Source of the DNA: Thermoplasmata archaeon
GTDB taxonomy: Archaea > Thermoplasmatota > E2 > DHVEG-1
Reading direction: 5' to 3'
Length of the DNA stretch: 8,761 nt
NCBI GenBank assembly: GCA_003651045.1
Contig: QMTJ01000034.1
Location: 1-8,761, forward strand
In this document: in pieces, positions 1-7,200 of the stretch
How positions within the stretch are numbered: the stretch's first letter is position 1
How the letters are laid out: the number at the start of each line of letters is the position of its first letter
Notes under the pieces: generated by a model
Told to the model about the DNA's origin: nothing
The model's input: only the letters and a program-made list of their open reading frames with translations
Databases searched by the model: none
Position numbers and translations under genes: made by a program

Positions 1-1105
1 AGGTGAAACAATTATAGAAGAACTCTATGCATTTAAAGATAAAAGCGGTAGAGACCTTGCATTGAGACCAGAACTCACTGCACCGGTTATACGTTTATAC
101 GTTGACAAACTCCAAATGAAGCCCAAGCCTTTAAAACTTTTTTATTTCGGAAGTTGTTTTAGATACGATCGACCACAGAAAGGAAGATACCGAGAGTTTA
201 CACAAGCTGGATGCGAACTTATAGGTACTGATACCCCTGAAGCATATGCTGAACTCATTGCTTTAGCATATACATTACTAAAAAACGTGGGTTTAAAAAA
301 CATTAAACTCAATATCGGAAACCTTACTGTTTTATCAACTATATTTAAAAAAATTGGTTTAACAAAAGACCAGCAAAGATACATTATACCATTGATTGAT
401 AAAGCATTATTCGAAGAGCTCTACTCAGCCTTACAAGATTTCAACATTGAAAACACAAAGATAACTGATTTCCTAGAAATACTTCAAACATCTGATTTAG
501 AAAAAATAAAAAAATATATTATGGAAGATGAAACAGTTTCAAAAGAATTAGACAAACTTGAAGACATATTTGATTTACTTAATAATTGTTTCAAAATTAA
601 AAACTATCAAATCAAAATGAGTATTGTACGAGGGCTTGACTATTATACAGGTTTAGTCTTTGAAATAGAAGCACCAATGTTAGGTGCAGAAAAACAACTC
701 TGCGGTGGCGGTGCATATGAACTTATCTCACTATTTGGTGGTAAAGATACACCTACTGCTGGTTTCGCAGTTGGTTTCGATAGGACTATTCTTGCATTAG
801 AAACCGAGGGGCAGGAATTCCCGTTACCTGGTGTTGATGTATATGTTATACCAGTAAATAGAGAGATGGTAAAAAAAACACTTGAGATAACACAGTTGCT
901 TAGAGAAAAAGGTTTATCAGTTGATGTTGATCTACTACGGAGAGGACTGAGTAAGTCACTCAAATATGCAAATTCTTTAAATGCTTGGAAAGCTGTTATT
1001 GTGGGGCCTGATGAACTGAAAAAAAATGCTGTTACGTTACGTGATTTAAAAAGTGGTGAGCAAAAAATAGTTAAAATTAAAGAATTACCAGATACTATCT
1101 TCTAA
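1..1105 (+). CDS. hisS: Histidyl-tRNA synthetase, 5'-truncated by the window edge
   Basis: Cytoplasmic class II aminoacyl-tRNA synthetase that charges tRNA-His with histidine using ATP. The frame is open from base 2 and ends at TAA 1103-1105, giving 367 visible residues. The N-terminal part, including class II motif 1, lies upstream. Visible landmarks in order: the LRPELTAPVIR segment that follows motif 1 (62-94); motif 2, FRYDRP...GRYREFTQAGCELIG (about 149-226), with its ATP-binding arginine; the HisRS-specific RGLDYYTG histidine-binding motif (629-652); the glycine-rich GGGAYE segment; and motif 3, AGFAVGFDR (about 758-784). The C-terminal anticodon-binding domain (about 830-1102) starts at DVYVIPV and contains the usual LRRGLSKSLKYA helix. 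The TTG at 62 is an internal leucine codon and not the start, because conserved HisRS sequence (EELYAFKDKSGRDLA) continues upstream in frame. The insertion between motif 2 and the histidine motif (about 300-600) is Lys/Ile-rich, as expected in an AT-rich genome. No frameshift is seen. Confidence 0.97.
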   Translation, partial: GETIIEELYAFKDKSGRDLALRPELTAPVIRLYVDKLQMKPKPLKLFYFGSCFRYDRPQKGRYREFTQAGCELIGTDTPEAYAELIALAYTLLKNVGLKNIKLNIGNLTVLSTIFKKIGLTKDQQRYIIPLIDKALFEELYSALQDFNIENTKITDFLEILQTSDLEKIKKYIMEDETVSKELDKLEDIFDLLNNCFKIKNYQIKMSIVRGLDYYTGLVFEIEAPMLGAEKQLCGGGAYELISLFGGKDTPTAGFAVGFDRTILALETEGQEFPLPGVDVYVIPVNREMVKKTLEITQLLREKGLSVDVDLLRRGLSKSLKYANSLNAWKAVIVGPDELKKNAVTLRDLKSGEQKIVKIKELPDTIF

Positions 1106-1118
1106 TTTAACTATTTAT

Positions 1119-1124
1119 ATTTTT
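1119..1124 (+). terminator. Possible oligo-T terminator after hisS
   Basis: A run of five T (1120-1124) sits 14 nt after the hisS stop. Archaeal RNA polymerase commonly terminates at U-rich stretches without a strong hairpin, so this could end the hisS transcript. The whole spacer is AT-rich, so a short T run carries little weight, and no convincing GC stem precedes it. Confidence 0.25.
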
Positions 1125-1127
1125 CAT

Positions 1128-1141
1128 ATAAAATTTATATA
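1128..1141 (+). promoter_or_regulatory. Candidate archaeal BRE/TATA promoter for the giant PKD gene
   Basis: ATAAAA (1128-1133) fits the archaeal BRE pattern RNWAAW and is followed directly by TTTATATA (1134-1141), a consensus-like archaeal TATA box. With usual archaeal spacing, transcription would begin near 1162-1166, giving a 5' leader of about 50 nt that contains the ribosome binding site. A second AT-rich candidate, TTTTATAAAG (1155-1164), is also possible. In an AT-rich spacer such matches arise easily by chance, so this is a good candidate and not a proven promoter. Confidence 0.5.
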
Positions 1142-1197
1142 TTTCTGTAGTAAATTTTATAAAGGCGAATGCTTTAGTTTAACCGATAAAAGTATAT

Positions 1198-1204
1198 GGG
1201 AGGT
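1198..1204 (+). promoter_or_regulatory. Strong Shine-Dalgarno site for the giant PKD gene
   Basis: GGGAGGT complements the anti-Shine-Dalgarno end of 16S rRNA and ends 10 nt before ATG 1215. It is the only G-rich stretch in this AT-rich spacer and fixes 1215 as the start codon. The signal peptide encoded immediately after that ATG supports the same choice. Confidence 0.85.
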
Positions 1205-1214
1205 AAAAAATTTA

Positions 1215-1283
1215 ATGAAAAAAATTACAACTGTTTTTATAGCAATGGTTTTGTTATTGAGTGCTGTATCTATAGCTAATGCT
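1215..1283 (+). other. Sec signal peptide of the giant protein
   Basis: The first 23 residues show a Lys-Lys N-region, a hydrophobic core (TVFIAMVLLLSAVSI) and an A-N-A motif that suits signal peptidase I cleavage after residue 23. No twin arginine (Tat) and no lipobox cysteine are seen. This places the rest of the protein outside the cytoplasmic membrane. The cleavage site is predicted by eye. Confidence 0.85.
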
Positions 1284-4200
1284 ATAGATGTACCTAATGG
1301 TGGAATTCAGGAAATACCTTCTCCGCCAGTTGCTGATGCTGGTGGACCGTATAGTGCAAATCTTGGTGCACCTGTGTATTTTGATGGTTCAGGTAGTAGC
1401 GATCCAAATAATGATATTGTCTCGTATAGTTGGGACTTCGGCGACGGGAGTAGTGGATCAGGTAAATATGTTACACATACATATGATGCTGCTGGTGTTT
1501 ATAATGTTACATTAACAGTTACAGATGATGATGGTTTTTCAGATACAGATGATACAACTGCGACTATAACATATACTCCTCCGTCTATAACAGACGTCCA
1601 TGCTGATCCGAATCCCACATGGCTTGAAGCTTCTGGGTGGGGGTGGACAACTATTTATGTTACAGTCAGTGATGGCATCCCGGATTTCACCTATACTTTT
1701 TACTATAATGGTAATACTGCTAGTGAGGTAACGTCTGAACGTTCAACTAGTAAAAACATTGGTTTTGATACACCAGGGAATTATACTGTGACTGTTACAG
1801 TTGAAGATGGCAATGGTTACAGTGATCAAGAACAGATAACCGTTACAGTTTTAGAGGATTATTTTGAAGTTGATGCTAATGGTCCATATTATGGTCATCC
1901 TGGTACTCCTGTGGAGTTCCATGGTGATTATGAGTATACTCCAGGGGAGATGGTTTCTACTACATGGTATTTTGGTGATGGAGAAACCGCTTATGGAGAA
2001 GATGTAACACATACGTATGATGAGGAAGCAACCTTTGATGTAACCTTCGAAGTTAGAAAACTCGGTTCGAGTTATATCGGAACAGATACCACGACATCAA
2101 TAGTTAAAGAACTAGATTTACAGGTTGATACTCCATCTCAGGCACCAGCATTAACAGAAGTAACCTACAATATTGAAGCAATTAATGCTTTTGGCGGTCA
2201 GGTAAAGTATGATATAACCTTTGGAGATGGAGAAACCACTACGGTTTATGGTGGAGATTCTATATCTGTTACTCATACATATGAAAATGAGGGTGTTTAT
2301 GATTTCAATGTTGTTGCTACTGATCTGATTGATACTACTCCACCTTATCATAATGCACAGGTCTCTAAAACAGGTGTTATTCAGATTACACCCGCTGGTC
2401 TTTATCCTGACGCAGGTGGACCATATGACGGGTTTGAAGAAGATGAAATACAGTTTGACGGTAGCGGGAGTTACTATACTAATGAGTACCCTATTGTATC
2501 ATATGAGTGGGATTTTGGTGATGGAACCACTGGTACAGGTGTTACCCCAGTACATTCCTATGAACAGTATGGAAACTATACTGTTACTTTAACAGTTATT
2601 AATAGTATCGGGCAGAAAGCAAGTGATACCTCAGAAGCTATAGTATATGAAAAATATAGTGGCTTAGTAGCTGATGCGGGTAAACCATATGTTGGTGTTG
2701 TTGGTCAACCAGTACAGTTTGATGGTTCAAATAGTAACAATGCACTTAGTTATAAATGGGATTTTGGTGATGGAACCACCGGTACAGGTGTTAAACCAAA
2801 GCATGTTTATAACGCACCTGGTGAATACACAGTCACATTAACAGCTAAACGTTTACTAAAAAAAGCAGTGGATATAACAACTGTTAAAGTTTTCCCTGCT
2901 GATGAAACACCGTCTCAGGAGTACGCATATGGTGGATGTTTCTATCAAGGAAATGTGAATGAAACATTAACATTTAACTCTTATAGTAGAGGTGATTTTG
3001 TAGAATACATCTGGGATTTTGGAGATGGAACAACAGCTACAGGTAAAACCGTTACGCATTCGTATGACAAAAAAGGATCATATCTTGTAACGTTAACTGC
3101 AAAGGATAAAAAAGGAAACGAGTATAGAGACGTGTTACATGCTGATGTTGAAAGGTCTTTAACGTCTTTATATGATTTTCTTACGACATTTGGTGTCAGT
3201 GCAGGTGGTGGTGTACTAACAGGTTTCTCGGTTTATACTAGATTATATGACCCAGATACAGGTTTAGAGATTGAAAGAACTACACCAGTTAGTGGTTTTC
3301 CTGTTTCTGTTGATGTAAACAATGACGGTCAGAATGATATAACGATTTCTAGAGATTCCAAGCTTGGTATCGATAGGTCACAGTTTTCAAATCTTTGGGT
3401 TATCGTTTTTAGAAATCAATGGCAAATCCAGCAGTTGACAAATGTTATACCAGAGGATTTCGATTTTGAAATAGATATACAGTTTTCATTAGCCGACTGG
3501 GTTTTAAATATTGTCGGGAGTGATATTGAGGATAACCTCTTCCGTGTAGGTTATCATTCAGCAGCTGGTGAAATGATGCCTACTAGGATTACTTTGAAAC
3601 ATACGTTTGTACCTTATCTAATTCGCCATATTCTCCATGTACAACCTGATAAAACATTCCCTGAATATTGGTCGGCTATGGATGTAGCTGGTGTCGGTCC
3701 AGATGATTCACTTAGTTTGGTTGCCACTTTCTTTGTTGTTAAACCAAGTTCAATTATTGAGAAAAAATTATCTGTGCATTACGATCCTGTTGTTACTTCT
3801 ATAATGCAGTACCGACGTGGTAAATACAAAGGAAGTTGGATTAGAGAATTTGGTTTTGCACGTACACAACAATCCATTATCAAGTTTACTTATTCTAAAA
3901 AAGAAAATGAAGATAAATGGGCTAATGTAAGTTTCCTTATAGATAGACCACGTGAGATGACGTTTAAGTTAGAGATAACACCTTTAGCAGCGGGTGGTGG
4001 AATCGTTGAATACCATAGTAGTCAGTTACTTGATATGATCTTATTCGCTGAAAGCTATGATGAACAACAACAGAAAACCACGTATTTCTATGTAAAAAAC
4101 CTTCCAACTGATATAGTTGTTGAGTGGAATCCTAATCCAAAAGATGGTTATATAGATGCTTCTACGTCTACATATAAAGATCTTGATATTGGTTTAACAG

Positions 4201-7200
4201 ATAATCTGGATGAAAACCTTGCTACTTGGAAGATTAATGTTTCAAATCTTCCAGAGCATATACATCTTGAATGGGATATCTCAGTAGCTGGTCAGATAAG
4301 TTTGTTAACTGAAAACACTGGTGCACTATCTTTGGATTATTTTGGCTGGAATAGAGAACAAATGAGGACTATAAATTTCCATGTAGATACAGAGGAGGAT
4401 ATTGATGTAGCTGCAGCATGGGATTTAGAACAAGGATGGTTTAAACTCACGAGGAGTATAACTTTGATTAATTTCTTGTTTTCTGTGCATCAAGAACCAC
4501 AAGGTAAAAACAAGGAGTTAATAGTTGAACTCACAGGTTCTCTATCTATTAAACCAAGTGAAGAAGGTTTAACTATTGATTTCAATGATTTTGAAAACGG
4601 TAGGATAACTATTACGCGAGGAGCATCAAACATAGCGTTCTCTGCCGGTGCAACCATTATCCAAGGTAATCCTGCTGAGCCTGATTTCCTAGTTGGAGTT
4701 GAGGCTATAACGTTATCTGCTGGGGCAGATGAAACGGAAATTACAATACAATGGGATGACACACCTCGTTTCAGAGTTGATGTTTCAACAGGTGCAGGTA
4801 TAAGTTTTGATATTCAAAACTTTAGCATGGAAAACAGTTCAAGTGGTTTTACTATGTTTATAGGTTCTCTATCAGCTGGTGTATCAGCAGATGGAAATGG
4901 TTACGCTGAGATAACCTGGGATGACTCAGAGAGTAAACTAGGTATAGGTGGCGGTGGCGGTAGCGCGTTGTTTAGAGTAAAAGATTTCAGTACAACAGTT
5001 CCAGCTCTTAGTTTATCTATGAGTATAGGTCTCTTTGAAATACAAGGTTCTGCTCATGCTGATATATACCTCAATAATCAAGGATTTGATGTTTCTGCAG
5101 AGGCATCAATTAACCTTGAAAACCTGAGTATAAACACTTCAGAGTTCTTACTTAGTGTTGGTAAGTTTTACCTGGGTGGAAGTGGACAAGGATATATTAG
5201 AAAAATAGATAACCATGTAGAAATACAAGGTTCTGCAGAGTTTGACGTGGGATATGTATACCTTGAAACATCTGATTCAACTATTGAAATCAATGGTTTG
5301 CTACATATTGGTATAAATGGTGGAAAAATAGTTTTTGATAAACAACATATAGAGTTCCAGGGGACAGGTGAGATAAATCTACAAAACTGTGAATTTATTA
5401 TAGAAGGAGAACATATACAAACAAATGGTTATTTTGATTTAAACGTTCAATCAGGAAACATAGGGGTATACTGGGGGGATGTTATAAAGATAACAGCTGA
5501 TGCCCAAGGTGATTGTAGATTAGACGTAGAAGACTTCTTACTGAGTTTTGGTAATATAACAATAACTTCTGAAAACATAACACTATATGGTACAGGGTAT
5601 ATGGAGATTAGAACAGATGAAGTAGATAATAACCAATTTATCTTCTCTACAGATATAGACGCGGGTTTCTCTGTAGAAGTCTTTGAAATCATCATAAACA
5701 CCAACTTCGACATGAAATTTGATGAATTCTACATAGACGGTGTTGGTTCAGCGACAATACAATGGGGTGAAGAGATCGATATGGCTGGTGATATCTCATT
5801 TGGGCTTTCAGGTTTCTATGTCGAATACAATGGCAAGGTCGTAGAGATCCAAGGGTCTATAGCTCTAGACGGAGTGGATTGTTATCTACATCTAAGTAAA
5901 GGTCATCTACAGATAGGAGGTGTACCTTCTGTGTATCTCGACTGTACATTTATCATAGAAGGCGATGTGATAGTTATAACTGGTGACTTTGATGTAGAAG
6001 CTTCATCCGGATATATTGATTTAACCTGGGATTCAACACAGGGAGCTAATATAACATTAGAAGCATCTGCTAAGCTAACAGTGACTAACTTAGAGTTAAT
6101 ATATCATGATCTAACAATAACCTCTGATAGTGCATCATTAGATGTCACAGGAGGTTATTTTGGAATCTCCTGGAACAAAGGGTTGAAACAACTTGACATA
6201 CAAGGAGATGTAGCGTTTACACTTCAGAATCTCCTATTAACATATGCATCCGATGTAGAAGCTTTTCTCTCGTTGTTCTCAGTTGGTGGCAGTGGACAGT
6301 TTCATGTTGACGAAGATCATTTATACGGTGATGCAACTGGTTTCTTAGATCTTGACGAACTTAACTTCACCATACCTTCTCTTTATATATACGTGGGTGT
6401 ATTTGGTGTCACAGGGACTGGTGAAGGAACTGTTTCATGGGATGACAAACTTCATCTATATGGCGATGCTGATTTTGGTTTAGAAAACCTAATACTTGAT
6501 TCAGATACAATTGATGCAACACTTAGTGGTTCCCTTTATGTTGATGCAAATGGATATGTAGATCTAGCACCGGGTTTTATAGAAATGAGTGTCACTGGTT
6601 CTGTAGATTTCGGTGCAGGTGGCATGTTCATTATAAATGGAGAAAAAACAACTATAGGTGGGTTGTACGAACTCAGTAGCGGTAATGGAGTTATCAGAAT
6701 CAATGGTACAGGTGATACAGATTTTAAACTTGACTTCATCGCTACAGGTGGACCAACGTTGACGGTTACTTCGTTCTATTTTGATCATAAGAAATGGAAT
6801 CTAACCTCTGATACACTAATCGTATCAACAGAGGGTGGTTTAATAGTTCATATTGACAAAGGCAACAAGGTATTCAACCTAAGCGGTGGTGTTGATTTCT
6901 CATTTACAAACGCTATTATCAAATATGAAAATGAGCCTATACTTACAGCTGATCTCTTAGGTTTTGGCGGCGGTGGGAGTTTCGAAGTAGAGGCAAAGAC
7001 TGTTACAACAGCGAAACTGGATGTTAACTTAAACATTCTCTCAGCTGATGATTTATACTTTGAACCACCAGATTCTTGGGGTTGGAAGATAGATTATATT
7101 TCTATAGGGTCTCTTAGTCTCGATACTAGTGGTTATGCTTCTCTCTCCGTGGTTAGATCCACGACAGGTAAATTCCTTATCTCTGGTGGTCTTATTGCTT

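Noticed and set aside
62..64. TTG at 62 as the start codon of hisS
   Set aside because: Conserved HisRS sequence is encoded in frame upstream from base 2, so this is an internal leucine codon of a gene cut by the window edge.
1126..1140. Imperfect palindrome ATATAAAATTTATAT in the spacer as an operator or terminator stem
   Set aside because: It is short, AT-only and imperfect at the centre, and overlaps the better-explained BRE/TATA candidate. Such sequences occur by chance in AT-rich spacers.
1106..1214. tRNA, small RNA or riboswitch in the intergenic spacer
   Set aside because: Only 109 nt of AT-rich DNA with no tRNA-like arms, no GC-rich stem and no conserved aptamer pattern visible.
1288..1515. 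Short + strand frames at 1288-1515, 2329-2592 and 7270-7521
   Set aside because: They are out-of-frame readings of the giant PKD gene, which shows continuous domain sequence in its own frame through these positions.
1326..3152. PKD array as a CRISPR-like or mobile repeat
   Set aside because: The repetition is at the protein-module level in one open frame with diverged DNA, unlike CRISPR repeats with spacers or insertion-sequence ends.
4490..4762. Minus-strand open frames, for example at 4490-4762, 5447-5713, 6536-6788 and 142-384
   Set aside because: They lie wholly inside the two well-supported + strand genes, have no ribosome binding site or recognisable domain, and give Ser/Pro/Ile-rich products expected from the antisense of Gly/Asp/Thr-rich coding DNA.
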